Below are positions 1 through 8,455 of a stretch of DNA of 48,763 bases, piece by piece (the first letter of the stretch is position 1; each line of letters begins with the position of its first letter). Under the pieces are notes generated by a model. That model had not been told where the DNA came from, did no database searches, and worked only from the letters and a program-made list of their open reading frames with translations. The stretch is from an uncultured Methanomicrobiales archaeon (lineage in GTDB: Archaea; Halobacteriota; Methanomicrobia; Methanomicrobiales; Methanospirillaceae). The translations under genes and the position numbers were made by a program. The DNA is taken from contig CASGHK010000036.1 in NCBI GenBank assembly GCA_949320185.1, forward strand, positions 1 through 48,763. The letters run 5' to 3'.

Positions 1-71
1 GGAGAGATAAATTATTCCTGTATTTAGGTGAATATGTTTGGAGATATAATCACAGAAAGGAGAGCGACAAA

Positions 72-122
72 ATGAAAATGAAGCGCATCCTTGAGTTATT
101 GGAGAAGGAGGTTAGGGGCTAG
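72..122 (+). CDS. possible 16-residue small ORF
   Basis: A short reading frame (MKMKRILELLEKEVRG) follows an AAAGGAG ribosome-binding site at good distance, and an A/T-rich TATA-like stretch (gatataat) lies about 30 bases further upstream. The peptide is charged and helix-prone. It could be a genuine small protein, a leader peptide, or the first codons of a gene cut short by a stop. I do not recognise it. The start signals are better than chance, but coding cannot be shown at this length. Confidence 0.25.
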   Translation: MKMKRILELLEKEVRG

Positions 123-227
123 TTTGACACTATACCCATCAATAATATGTCCGACTGATCCCCCAGGTCTCGCGGCTTGGCATAGTCATGATCGATTGGG
201 CCGAGATCACGGCCGGCACCTGACCGG

Positions 228-245
228 CTGGTACGAAAAAAGAGT
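228..245 (-). terminator. T-tract terminator of the NHL-repeat gene
   Basis: Directly after the stop codon of the NHL-repeat gene the minus strand reads CTCTTTTTTCG. A T-run at the 3' end is the usual archaeal termination signal. No strong stem is required or evident. Confidence 0.45.
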
Positions 246-2293
246 TACAGGTGGTTGAAGAGCCAGGTCACGTCCGCGAAATCGATCCGGCCGTTGCCGT
301 TGTAGTCGAATGCGGCAAGCGGTTCGTTCATGGCGATCCAGGTCATCTGGTTGAAGTAGAGGGTCACGTCCGCGAAATCCTTGCGTCCATTGCCGTTCAC
401 GTCCTCATACTTTCCGTCGCCGTCGAGGTTCCGCGGGATCCCCGTACCGCCTGGGACCAGGTTCACTGGCAGGATGGTGGGTGTCGTAGTGGCCTCATCC
501 CGGACGAACTTGTGGATCCGGTTGTTGCCCGAGTCGGCGACGTAGACATTGCCGGCACGATCGATCGCCACACCCATGGGACGGTCGAACTGCCCGACTC
601 CAGCGCCGCGAGTGCTCCCAGCGCCCTCGAGTCCGCCGATCTGTGCGAGGGGGATGCCGTTCGGATCGTATTTCAGGACCCGGTTGTTGCCGGTGTCGGT
701 GACGTAGACGTTGTTCGCGTGATCCACCGCGACAGCCTCGGGACGCGTGAATGGTCCGAATGCGGGGAATCCAGCAATTCCGAATAGCGATATGAAGGTC
801 CCGTTCGGACCGAACCGCTGGATCCTGTCGTTGCCGGTATCGGCGACGTAGATGGTACCGTTCCCGTTCACGGCAATCCCTCCGGGGTTCGTGAACTGTC
901 CGAGTGCCGAGCCTCCAAGCAGTCCTCCGATGAGCGATGAGGAATTGGTATTCGGATCGAGCTTATGGACTGTGTTGTTGCTGGAGTCGGAGACGTAGAG
1001 GTTGCTCGCGTTATCCACCGCGATTCCTCGAAGTCTGGCCGTCGCGTTGGCCAGTTCCTGCTGCAATCTGGCCATCGTCCCATCCTGGAAGAGCCTGAAT
1101 ATCTGACTATTCGAAAAATTCACGATGTAGGCAGTGTCGGCGTTGTCGACGGCGATCGCCCGGGGAGACCAGTTCACCTGGCTGGATCCAAACTGGGTGA
1201 TATAGGTGCCGTTCGACGTGAATTTCTGGACACGGTGATTGCCGAGATCGGGAATGTAGACATTCCCTCCGTGGTCCACGGCGACGCCACACGGATCGTC
1301 GAACTGCCCGTCCCCGGTACCCCGGGTCCCCCAGATCCTGTCGTCCCGGTATCGTTCCGGCAACGTCGGTGTCGGTGTCGCTCCCTGCCGCGAGAACGCC
1401 TGGATGCGGTGGTTGTAGGTATCGGCGATATAGACGGCACCGGTACTGCTGACGGCAATACCCCTCGGATAATCGAACTGTCCGTCCCCGGTGCCCCGGT
1501 TTCCCCAGCGCATCACGAATGTGCCGGTCGAGGTGAACTGCAGGACCTGATCGCTGTCGCCGGTGACGAAGACATTTCCCGTGCCGTCGACCGCTATCCC
1601 CGAGAGGTACTGGTAGTTGTCTCCGACGTCCAACGTGCTCCATTGCGAAACGAAGGTGCCGGCGCCCGTGAACCTCTGGATACGGTGATTGTAGGTGTCG
1701 AGCACGTAGACGGTCCCATCGCTGCCGACCGCGATGCCGTCCGGACGGTTCATCTGGCCGTCGCCGGAGCCGGTGGTCCCCCATGACGCTATGGGGGAGC
1801 CGGTCGAGGTGTACTTCAGGACGCGGTCGTGGTAGGTATCGGCGACGTAGACGTTCCCGGCACGGTCGACGGCGATACCGTTCGGGGGGGTGCTGAGGCT
1901 CCCGTCGCCGGTCGTCCATTTCGTGACGAAGGTGCCCGTCGACGTGAACGTCTGGACCAGGCCCCTTCCATCGATGACGAAGACGGCGCCGTCGGGTCCG
2001 ATCGCGATCCCCCGGGGATACTGGAACATCCCGTCGCCGGCCCCGAACCGGCCCCATTTCGTGACGAAATTCCCTGCCGCGTCGAACTTCTGGACGCGGT
2101 TGTTGTTCGTGTCGGCGACATAGACGTTGCCCGCGCCGTCGACTGCAATACCCCATGGAAGATAGAACTGGCCGTCGGCAAAGCCCTGGGACCCCCATTT
2201 CGTAACGAACTGGTATTCACCCGCCGTTGCGACCTGGACGCTGCACCAGAGAAGAAGCAGGGTGCCCAGTACGAACCATACAGAAGCTCTCAT
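245..2293 (-). CDS. secreted NHL-repeat beta-propeller protein with C-terminal dockerin-like domain
   Basis: This is a 682-residue exported protein. Residues 1-25 are a signal peptide (hydrophobic LGTLLLLWCSVQVATA). About twelve NHL repeats follow, each with a GIAVD..GNVYVADT.N.R.QKF pattern: six before and six after a short Thr/Pro linker near residue 310, suggesting two six-bladed propellers. Residues ~620-682 carry two EF-hand-like loops (DGDGKYEDVNGNGRKDFADV and FDYNGNGRIDFADV), the layout of a dockerin module. NHL propellers usually bind proteins or glycans; no catalytic residues are seen. The same tail occurs on two other secreted proteins here (33313-34527 and 34532-36505), so all three may be displayed through one calcium-dependent anchor. 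A TATA-like box (2329-2337) puts transcription start about 15 bases before this ATG. Domain calls are firm; the ligand is unknown. Confidence 0.9.
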   Translation of the reverse strand: MRASVWFVLGTLLLLWCSVQVATAGEYQFVTKWGSQGFADGQFYLPWGIAVDGAGNVYVADTNNNRVQKFDAAGNFVTKWGRFGAGDGMFQYPRGIAIGPDGAVFVIDGRGLVQTFTSTGTFVTKWTTGDGSLSTPPNGIAVDRAGNVYVADTYHDRVLKYTSTGSPIASWGTTGSGDGQMNRPDGIAVGSDGTVYVLDTYNHRIQRFTGAGTFVSQWSTLDVGDNYQYLSGIAVDGTGNVFVTGDSDQVLQFTSTGTFVMRWGNRGTGDGQFDYPRGIAVSSTGAVYIADTYNHRIQAFSRQGATPTPTLPERYRDDRIWGTRGTGDGQFDDPCGVAVDHGGNVYIPDLGNHRVQKFTSNGTYITQFGSSQVNWSPRAIAVDNADTAYIVNFSNSQIFRLFQDGTMARLQQELANATARLRGIAVDNASNLYVSDSSNNTVHKLDPNTNSSSLIGGLLGGSALGQFTNPGGIAVNGNGTIYVADTGNDRIQRFGPNGTFISLFGIAGFPAFGPFTRPEAVAVDHANNVYVTDTGNNRVLKYDPNGIPLAQIGGLEGAGSTRGAGVGQFDRPMGVAIDRAGNVYVADSGNNRIHKFVRDEATTTPTILPVNLVPGGTGIPRNLDGDGKYEDVNGNGRKDFADVTLYFNQMTWIAMNEPLAAFDYNGNGRIDFADVTWLFNHL

Positions 2294-2328
2294 CGAATGT
2301 GGCCTCGATACTACCTGATACGATGACG

Positions 2329-2337
2329 CATATAATT
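2329..2337 (-). promoter_or_regulatory. TATA box of the NHL-repeat gene
   Basis: The minus strand reads AATTATATG about 40 bases before the ATG at 2293, giving a predicted start of transcription near 2308 and a leader of roughly 15 bases. Confidence 0.4.
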
Positions 2338-2406
2338 AGAATAGAGTACCCCTGGTGCGGTCACCATTTGCATGGGTCCAATCGCACAACAGCACTCACG
2401 AACTCG

Positions 2407-2628
2407 GAGCAGAGCGCGGAACTCCTCGACTGAGAGGCCCGTATCAGTACTGAGTCGTCTCAGGGTGCCTCGTTTCACCCTGCCATGCAGTGGGACGGCG
2501 AGTGTTACCTCCTATTCGGATCTCATCAGGATCGCATGACTGCCGGTCTGACGGTCCACAATGAAACCGATCCTGCTGAATGCCCGTACCACTCCCTGCC
2601 TGGGATCACCGGTCGATGGGAGATCGAC
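2407..2628 (-). pseudogene. decayed hicA (mRNA interferase toxin)
   Basis: Translating the minus strand in one frame gives a HicA-like protein: VVRAFSRIGFIVDRQTGSHA, then ILMRSE, an in-frame TAG at 2514-2512, then VTLAVPLHGRVKRGTLRRLS and GLSVEEFRALL. The GSHAIL segment holds the catalytic His of HicA, and the 'V.HG..KRGTLR.....GLSVEEF' part is typical of the family. The expected N-terminus (LP..SGRE) is blurred and no start codon fits. It lies directly after the hicB remnant, in the usual hicB-hicA or hicA-hicB pairing. HicA normally cleaves mRNA under control of HicB; here both partners are broken, so no active toxin is expected unless the stop is read through. Confidence 0.65.
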
Positions 2629-2841
2629 TCAGACGGATACCTTTCGCACGACCACTCCCGCCTGGCGCACGGCCCGATCGTTCAGCGGTGCGATGCAGCC
2701 CTGTATCGCGTCCCGGATATTTTCCCGTGCCTCATCCATGGTATCTCCCTGGGAGTGACAGCCGGGGAGGGCGAGAGTACTGATCATGTACCAGCCATCC
2801 TCGGTGTCTTACTCGATCACGATTTCATCTTTTTGATGTCA
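2629..2841 (-). pseudogene. decayed hicB (antitoxin)
   Basis: The minus-strand frame reads DEIVIE, TAA (2811-2809), DTEDGWYMISTLALPGCHSQ, GDTMDEARENIRDAIQGCI and ends at TGA 2631-2629. EDGWY...LPGCHSQGDT.DEA.ENI.DAI is the HicB partial RNase H-fold signature, so one in-frame stop splits an otherwise recognisable antitoxin. The 5' end is also lost: upstream there is a stop in this frame and the likely ATG sits in another frame. No C-terminal DNA-binding domain is visible, as in short HicB proteins. It is followed at once by the hicA remnant. The assignment rests on motif recognition across the stop. Confidence 0.65.
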
Positions 2842-3029
2842 TCACCGATCCGCGCATCCCCTCTGCGTTCCGGCACGGAACGAGAGTCGGGCGGCGGGGT
2901 GCATGACCGGATTACTTCTCACGGAGAGAGAATAGACCTTTCTCATCAGGTTTTTTGTAGGAAAGAGAATGGGGCACCCGGGCCATATCCAGCAGTGCCG
3001 GCGCCGGGCGCGATCAGGGCTTCAGCAGA

Positions 3030-3753
3030 GGGCTGCGATGGTTTCAAGGCCGGAGCAGCACGGTTGAGACCACTGTTCGACCGGCAGATCGGCGCGCTCG
3101 AGACCGAGCTCGCAGCACTCCAGGCCTATCTCCGCGAACGGCTGGCCGCGATCGTGCGGGAGATCGGTTTTGCTTGCGACTGCTGCAAGCGCTGCTGCAC
3201 CCGGTAGTACAACGACCACGTCTTTTTGCTCGACGACGATGTCGACCGGCTCCGCCGCATCGCGCCGGACGCACTCACGCCAGCGTCCGACTCCGAGCTC
3301 TGCGACCAGCACGTCACGCGCTACGTCTCGGAGGACGCCCTCCGCACCACCCCGGACGGCGACTGTGTGCCGCTCGATGGAGACGGTCGCTGTCGACACA
3401 ACGCGGACGGCCCAGCGATCGGTCGGGTCTATTTGTCCACGCTCCACCGGGAGCCGGGCGCCGACAGCAGGGTCGACTGGCGGCAGCTCGCGGATCTCGG
3501 CTAACAAGGGGAGTACCACACGTCGATTTCGGAGGAAGAGGCCGACGCTATCGCGGGGGAGACAATCGCCTACGAGGTGGCGTTCCTCGAACAGACCATT
3601 GATTTCTACCGGGCGGCTGCAAAGCATTTCGAGGAGCACGGGATCCGCCATGTCCAGAAGCTCCGCAAAGGCCGTCTCCGGGCCAGCGCAAGGGGGACGC
3701 CGCTCGAGGTCGGGGTCTACCTCCGCGGGGGGTTCGATCTCTTCCCGGCTTGA
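3030..3753 (+). pseudogene. decayed YkgJ-type cysteine-cluster protein
   Basis: One continuous frame across two in-frame stops (TAG 3205-3207, TAA 3502-3504) reads as a ~240-residue YkgJ/CxxCxxCC family protein. It has a helical N-terminus (PLFDRQIGALETELAALQAY), a cysteine cluster FACDCCKRCC, then YNDHVFLLDDDVDRLRRIAP, a middle part where expected cysteines are gone (DGPAIGRVY where the family has P.ICR.YP), and a helical C-terminus (EETIDFYRAAAKHF-like) to the TGA at 3751-3753. YkgJ-like proteins bind zinc or iron through these cysteines. The two stops plus loss of later cysteines indicate a dead gene. The true start is unclear; an ATG at 3038 is in another frame. Confidence 0.6.
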
Positions 3754-4261
3754 GATGCCGAGTCGAAATGTGTACACCCCCGGGTCATTAATCCTTAACT
3801 GAAGTCATGGACTTGCCGCCTATGGCATTAGTCACCGTCTTGCACCTCTACTTCTCGCTCCGTCGCGGTGGCGTACGGATTGCGATAGACAGGGTGACAA
3901 TGGTCCATGCAGCAATGTTGTTGTCGATGCTCAGATTGGCATAATCGTGACGCTTACCATGCAGACATATGAACTTGCCAATCTTATTCGGATGGCGGCG
4001 GACATGTGGCCGTAAACCCCAAACAGGTGCAAAGGAAAGGCCGGGTTGACGAGAGAGCATGGAGTCACGCTTTGTGCGATTAGTTACTGACACCCTGTCC
4101 GAGTTCGAAAAACGTCCACTTGCTTACCGACGGCCGCTGCGCCTTAGTATTCGGAGTCCGCGTACGGATCCCCTTACGGTCTTCGAGGGCGATCCGTCAC
4201 GTGTGTCTTTTAAAGCCTCGAAGGTATTCAAAGGTATGGATAGCAAAACAATTGGCGGTTG
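3754..4261. other. intergenic stretch without a supported gene
   Basis: Lower G+C than the flanks. The minus strand has an 81-codon frame (3848-4093) containing HGKRHDYANLSIDNNIAAW, which looks protein-like but matches nothing I can name; it may be a transposase or other gene remnant. No start signal or partner supports it. Confidence 0.35.
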
Positions 4262-4280
4262 AATCTGGATGAAAAGGAGG

Positions 4281-4310
4281 AAAAAAAAGGTAGCACTTTG
4301 CGGACTACCT
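4281..4310 (-). terminator. intrinsic-type terminator after the pilin gene
   Basis: On the minus strand AGGTAG, an 11-base loop and CTACCT form a perfect 6-bp stem, followed by eight T residues. It begins about 15 bases beyond the pilin stop codon. Confidence 0.7.
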
Positions 4311-4325
4311 CAGGGGATTGTTTAT

Positions 4326-4706
4326 TTATACGGATGTTGAAAGGACAACCTGTTCCTTTCCATCGTTGAATTTCGCCGTTACCGTTACGGTATCAGGATT
4401 TGTCGTACCGGTGACGACTTGTTCGGCACCGACTCTAGCGGGTACCCAATTTGTCGCTGCAAGGTTCCCATTAACAGAGACATTTACAGATGAAAGACTG
4501 GCCGAATCTTGACCCCCTTGATAGGTAACAACAATATTTGTGCTTGAATTTTGTGCTGCGGTAAAACCTACAACCCGTGTATTCTGAACAGATGTCCCCA
4601 TACCGAACACGAACGCCGCGATGACGGCGGCGAGGATCACCGTCACGGCGACCATCAGGATGACACCGATGACCGGCGAGACTGCATCTTCCTTCGATTT
4701 TGTCAT
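4326..4706 (-). CDS. archaeal type IV pilin
   Basis: This 126-residue protein begins with a class III signal peptide: a short charged leader (MTKSKED), then AVSPVIGVILMVAVTVILAA and a further hydrophobic stretch to about residue 35. In this family the prepilin peptidase cuts between the charged leader and the hydrophobic segment, which becomes the helical core of the pilus. The remaining ~90 residues are a small polar beta-rich head (S/T/N/V-rich, ending EQVVLSTSV). It is monocistronic, with its own TATA box (4769-4777), a 6-bp hairpin directly before a GGGGTGATC ribosome-binding site, and an intrinsic-type terminator. Base composition is lower in G+C than the flanking genes. Whether it builds adhesion pili or another filament cannot be told. 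Confidence 0.9.
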   Translation of the reverse strand: MTKSKEDAVSPVIGVILMVAVTVILAAVIAAFVFGMGTSVQNTRVVGFTAAQNSSTNIVVTYQGGQDSASLSSVNVSVNGNLAATNWVPARVGAEQVVTGTTNPDTVTVTAKFNDGKEQVVLSTSV

Positions 4707-4719
4707 GTCTGATCACCCC

Positions 4720-4735
4720 GCGGCGTTCGCGCCGC
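4720..4735 (-). promoter_or_regulatory. leader hairpin next to the pilin ribosome-binding site
   Basis: GCGGCG-CGAA-CGCCGC is a perfect 6-bp G/C stem in the pilin leader RNA. It ends within one or two bases of the GGGGTGATC ribosome-binding site, so it could affect translation or mRNA stability. Confidence 0.5.
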
Positions 4736-4768
4736 AATTGTGACTCTACTGCTATTCTGTCGCCCTTC

Positions 4769-4777
4769 TATATATTA
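4769..4777 (-). promoter_or_regulatory. TATA box of the pilin gene
   Basis: The minus strand reads AATAATATATAG in a very A/T-rich stretch about 65 bases before the ATG, predicting a leader of about 40 bases that includes the hairpin. Confidence 0.5.
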
Positions 4778-4902
4778 TTTATGATTGTGAATATGCATGT
4801 ATCCCCTCTCCGTCTCGAAAAGGGCGCCGTTTCACCCGGAAATTCGGCACACCCGCTCGCCGCCGGCGGAGATGAACGAAGGGACGGATAATCCGTGCCC
4901 TC

Positions 4903-5282
4903 TCACGCGGTGCCGCGCCGTATGCGCGATCGCTCCCGCCCTCTCCCGGCGCCGCCAGGGGTGGGGTCCCCGTCACACCCAGCTGCCGGCTCCCACCTCG
5001 GCGCCCGCGCAGATCGGCTGGACAGAACGACCACGACGGCACCGTCTCGGCCCCACACGATCAGCGTCGAAAAGGAGGGGGACCTGCAGGCGGTTCTCGT
5101 CGACGCCGGGCACGCCTCGGCAGTCCCCGCCAGCCCCTCCTCGCGGATGTCCCGAACAGGACTCGTCGGAATCTCGACCTCGACCACTCTCACTGCCGTC
5201 CCACCATCCTCGCATCGACCACCCGTTCCAGCGCTGACCCCGCGAGCACCTCGAAGGTCTCGATGGTCGAGCCCGCCGTCAC
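4903..5282 (-). other. two small GTG-started frames chained to the sensor kinase stop; coding uncertain
   Basis: The kinase stop TGA overlaps a GTG (GTGA) that opens a 30-codon frame (5282-5190; VTAGSTIETFEVLAGSALER...). That frame's TGA again overlaps a GTG opening a 96-codon frame (5193-4903; VRVVEVEIPTSPVRDIREEG...). Two successive GTGA overlaps suggest translational coupling, or one small gene broken by a frameshift: another frame around 5060-5110 reads ENRLQVPLLFDADRVGP. I recognise no family. The remaining spacer down to 4778 shows nothing else. Confidence 0.25.
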
Positions 5283-8200
5283 GGGACCGGGAGACGGAAG
5301 GACCCCTTCGGGACCGTCATCTCGAACCGCGCTCCGCGTCCCGGTATCCCGGTCTCGCGGATCGTGATGCCGGAGATCGCGAGCACCTCACGGGCAAGGA
5401 ACAGCCCGAACCCGTTGTTCCTGCCAAACCCCCGCTCGAAGATTCGTTCCTTCTCGTCCGCCGGAATGCCGTCACCATCGTCCTCGAACACCACCAGGCG
5501 TTCATCCCCGGACGCCTCCAGGGACACCCGGATGGTCGTGACCGTCCCGCCGTGCCGCACGGCGTTCTCCACCAGGGTGTAGCAGACCCTGACGATCATC
5601 GGGTCGGCACGGACCTCCGAACCCGCCGGCAGCCCGTTCTCCAGCTCGACTCCTCCCAGGGGAACCTGGTGTTTCACGGTCTCGATGATCGTACCCCAGT
5701 CGTGCCAGACCGGTTCCCTCGCCCCGATCTCCTCGTACGCCTGGGTGAACTGGATCATCGCCGAGATCCGTTCGGCCGCGTTGCGTACCGACTGGAAATA
5801 CTCGTTCGACGAGAGGGCCGGCTCGTCCTGTTCGAGGAGCGCGAGGTTTCCCAACTGGGAGGTGAGCTGGTTGTTGATGTCGTGCCGTGTGATGCTCGAC
5901 AGGAGTTCCAGGGCGTGGTTCGCCTGGAGGAGCGCATCCTCGGCTTGTTTTTTCTCGGTGATGTCGTCGATATGGACCATGACCAGGTCCGGCGGGACAT
6001 ACGCAGTGGTGATGGAGATATGCCGTCCGGGCAGGAAGTTCTCCGAGACCAGGTCCGCCGAGATCGTTGTCTGGTCCTCAAAGCAACGCCTGACCTCCTG
6101 TGCGATCTCCGGCCGGGTTGCGTAGAGCTCGGAAAGTCTCTTCCCCACCAGAGCACGTGATCGACCTTCCGAGAGGACCTCCGCCGCCCGGTTGATGTCG
6201 ATCAGGACGAAGTCGCCGTCCTGGTGCTGCCAGGTAATGATGGCGTGCGGATTGTTCTGGTATTGTGAACGGAACCTTTCCTCACTCGTCTCCAGGGCTG
6301 CCAGCGTCTCCCTAATCTCTGTCACATCACGGCCAACCGACTGGTATTCCGTGACGGTGCCAGAAGTATCGAAGATTGCCCGGTCACTCCACCGCTGCCA
6401 TCTCGTGCTGCCGTCCGGCATGACGATCCGGTGTTCGATCGTGTCGACCGGATGATCCGGGGTCAGCGAGCGAAAGAAACGGTCCAGAGGTTCCCGGTCT
6501 TCACGATGGACGTGTGGCCGGAACCGGTTCCCCAGGACCTCGTCACTGTCCAGTCCGAAATATCGGCAGTAGGCATCGTTGACGAAGATGTGGGTTCCGT
6601 CCGGCAGGAACCGACAGATAAACTCGGTCTGGTCCTCCACGATATTCCGGTACCGTGCCTCGCTCTCGCGGAGCAGACTCTCGGCCCGTTTTCGTTCGGT
6701 GATGTCCACAGCGAATCCACCGATGAGCGGTGACCTCTCCTCCCGATCGATCCGGAACTTACTGGTCTCGAAGGTTCTCACGTCTCCGTCCGCCGTTTGC
6801 AGTGTCTCCGTCGTCAGACGGTACCCGTCCCGGAGCGTCGCGCGATCGTCTTCAGCCATCACCTCCGCCTCATCCGCCGGAAATAGGTCCCAGACCGTTT
6901 TTCCGATCCAATCGCCGGCTCCGAAGATCCGTTTCATGTTTCGGTTGACAAAGAGCGTGGTGAACTGCTCGTCCTTGATGAAAGCGGTGACCGGAAGGTG
7001 GTCCATGAACGCCGAAAACCTCCCTTCACTCTCCCGCAGGTTCTTTTCAGCCCTCTTCCACTCGGATATGTCCCGGATCGACTCGATCGCCCCGGCAATC
7101 TCGTCATGATTGCCGTAGAGCGGGCTCGTCATCACCATCAGCTCAACCTGGTTTTCATTCGGCAGGGTGAGCGAGGTGAAGGCGATCAGGGTATCCTTTC
7201 TCCGAACGACATTCGAGTATCTGCGTGCAATGACCTCATCCGGTTCGTTGATCAGATCGATCAGGATCGGCTTCCGCTCTCCGTAGAAGGGAATCGCGTA
7301 TTCGAAGTCCCCCTTGCCCAGCATCTCTGCTGCCGGCACCCCCGTCATCTCCTCGATGGCACGGTTCCACGCGATGATCTGACCTGTCCGGTTGATCGCA
7401 AAGGTAGCGTCCGGCAGGAAGTTGATGATATCCGCCTCCCTGCGTTCAAGACGTCGAATGTTATCTTCTGCAGACTTCCGGTCTGCCTCCTCGTCGATCG
7501 TCTTGATGGCGAATGAGATATCGATGGCCAGTTCAGCCAGAAGACCGATGATCTCTTCGTTGAAATAGTCGGTCCCTGGTGCAAACAGGGTCAGCACACC
7601 GGTGTGCTTGGTGCCAAGAGCAAACGGAAATGCCGCAGTTGCCTTGAACCCGCGTCCGAGGGCGTTCTCCCGCCAGGGCTCCATCTCTGAGTCGACCGAG
7701 ATGTCGTTGGAGAACAGGTAGCGCCCTTCCCGGTATGCCGCGCCGGTTATACCCCCGCCCTGCTGGACGTTCTCTGCGGAGATATCGATCGGTTCGAGGA
7801 ATCCATCGGTCTCCCCTGCCGAAGCAACCGGCAGAATCCTTGTCTCCCCTGAGTCGGCGACCCCGATCCACGCCATTCGAAACTCCCCGATCTCAACGAG
7901 GATCCGGCAGATCTCGGAGTAAAATTCACTCTTCGTCCGAAGATGGACGATCGCCCTGTTGGTCGCGGACAGCACCGAGTATAAACGGTTGAGGTCCCGT
8001 ATCTTCTCTGCCGCCCGGTGATTCTCGACGGCAATGTGGACCTTATGGGCCAGCTCTGCAAACTGGCTCCTGGGATCACCGCCTTTCTGGAGATAGAAGT
8101 CCGCACCCTCGTTCAGTGCCTCGATGACCACCTCTTCGCGCCCTCGTCCGGTGAACAGGATGAACGGTATCGAATCTCCAGCGGCTCTCACCCTCTTCAG

Positions 8201-8401
8201 GAACTCGATGCCATCCATCTCGGGCATCTGGTAATCCGAGACGATGGCATCGTAGTCGTTCCGATCAAGCATCTCGAGGGCAGAGACGGCAGAGGTGACG
8301 ATGCTGATGGCGAACTCGCCACTTCGCTCAAGGAAGACCTTCCCAATCTCGAGCAGAATCGGTTCATCATCCACGTAGAGGACCCGTATCCCAACTACCA
8401 T
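5279..8401 (-). CDS. soluble receiver-GAF-PAS sensor histidine kinase
   Basis: A ~1040-residue signalling protein with no membrane segment. In order: a response-regulator receiver (VLYVDDEP, phospho-acceptor in IVSDYQMPEMDG, LQKGG lysine) at residues ~5-120; a GAF domain (~155-310); four PAS domains (~320-810), the last three introduced by 'RESE.R...' type linkers; a HisKA-like helix with H-box SITRHDINNQLTSQLGNL; and an HATPase_c domain (LVENAVRHGG, DDGDGIP, GFGLFLARE). The RHDINNQLT H-box is typical of methanogen kinases. With the receiver at the N-terminus it probably accepts phosphate from another kinase or acts as a phosphorelay hub. The ATG at 8401 has AGGAG ten bases upstream; an in-frame ATG at 8455 lacks such a site. 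Signal unknown; no partner regulator lies nearby. Confidence 0.88.
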   Translation of the reverse strand: MVVGIRVLYVDDEPILLEIGKVFLERSGEFAISIVTSAVSALEMLDRNDYDAIVSDYQMPEMDGIEFLKRVRAAGDSIPFILFTGRGREEVVIEALNEGADFYLQKGGDPRSQFAELAHKVHIAVENHRAAEKIRDLNRLYSVLSATNRAIVHLRTKSEFYSEICRILVEIGEFRMAWIGVADSGETRILPVASAGETDGFLEPIDISAENVQQGGGITGAAYREGRYLFSNDISVDSEMEPWRENALGRGFKATAAFPFALGTKHTGVLTLFAPGTDYFNEEIIGLLAELAIDISFAIKTIDEEADRKSAEDNIRRLERREADIINFLPDATFAINRTGQIIAWNRAIEEMTGVPAAEMLGKGDFEYAIPFYGERKPILIDLINEPDEVIARRYSNVVRRKDTLIAFTSLTLPNENQVELMVMTSPLYGNHDEIAGAIESIRDISEWKRAEKNLRESEGRFSAFMDHLPVTAFIKDEQFTTLFVNRNMKRIFGAGDWIGKTVWDLFPADEAEVMAEDDRATLRDGYRLTTETLQTADGDVRTFETSKFRIDREERSPLIGGFAVDITERKRAESLLRESEARYRNIVEDQTEFICRFLPDGTHIFVNDAYCRYFGLDSDEVLGNRFRPHVHREDREPLDRFFRSLTPDHPVDTIEHRIVMPDGSTRWQRWSDRAIFDTSGTVTEYQSVGRDVTEIRETLAALETSEERFRSQYQNNPHAIITWQHQDGDFVLIDINRAAEVLSEGRSRALVGKRLSELYATRPEIAQEVRRCFEDQTTISADLVSENFLPGRHISITTAYVPPDLVMVHIDDITEKKQAEDALLQANHALELLSSITRHDINNQLTSQLGNLALLEQDEPALSSNEYFQSVRNAAERISAMIQFTQAYEEIGAREPVWHDWGTIIETVKHQVPLGGVELENGLPAGSEVRADPMIVRVCYTLVENAVRHGGTVTTIRVSLEASGDERLVVFEDDGDGIPADEKERIFERGFGRNNGFGLFLAREVLAISGITIRETGIPGRGARFEMTVPKGSFRLPVP

Positions 8402-8455
8402 GGCACGTCCGTCTCCTGCGACTGGGCCGATCGTCGGTGATTCCTCGAGCACCAT

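Noticed and set aside
3205-3207. TAG in the YkgJ frame as pyrrolysine
   Set aside because: A second stop (TAA) and lost cysteines follow in the same frame, so decay is the simpler explanation; no pyl genes are seen.
3848-4093. 81-codon minus-strand frame (MSVTNRTKRDSM...)
   Set aside because: No ribosome-binding site, no family recognised, no neighbour. Listed only within the spacer description as a possible remnant.
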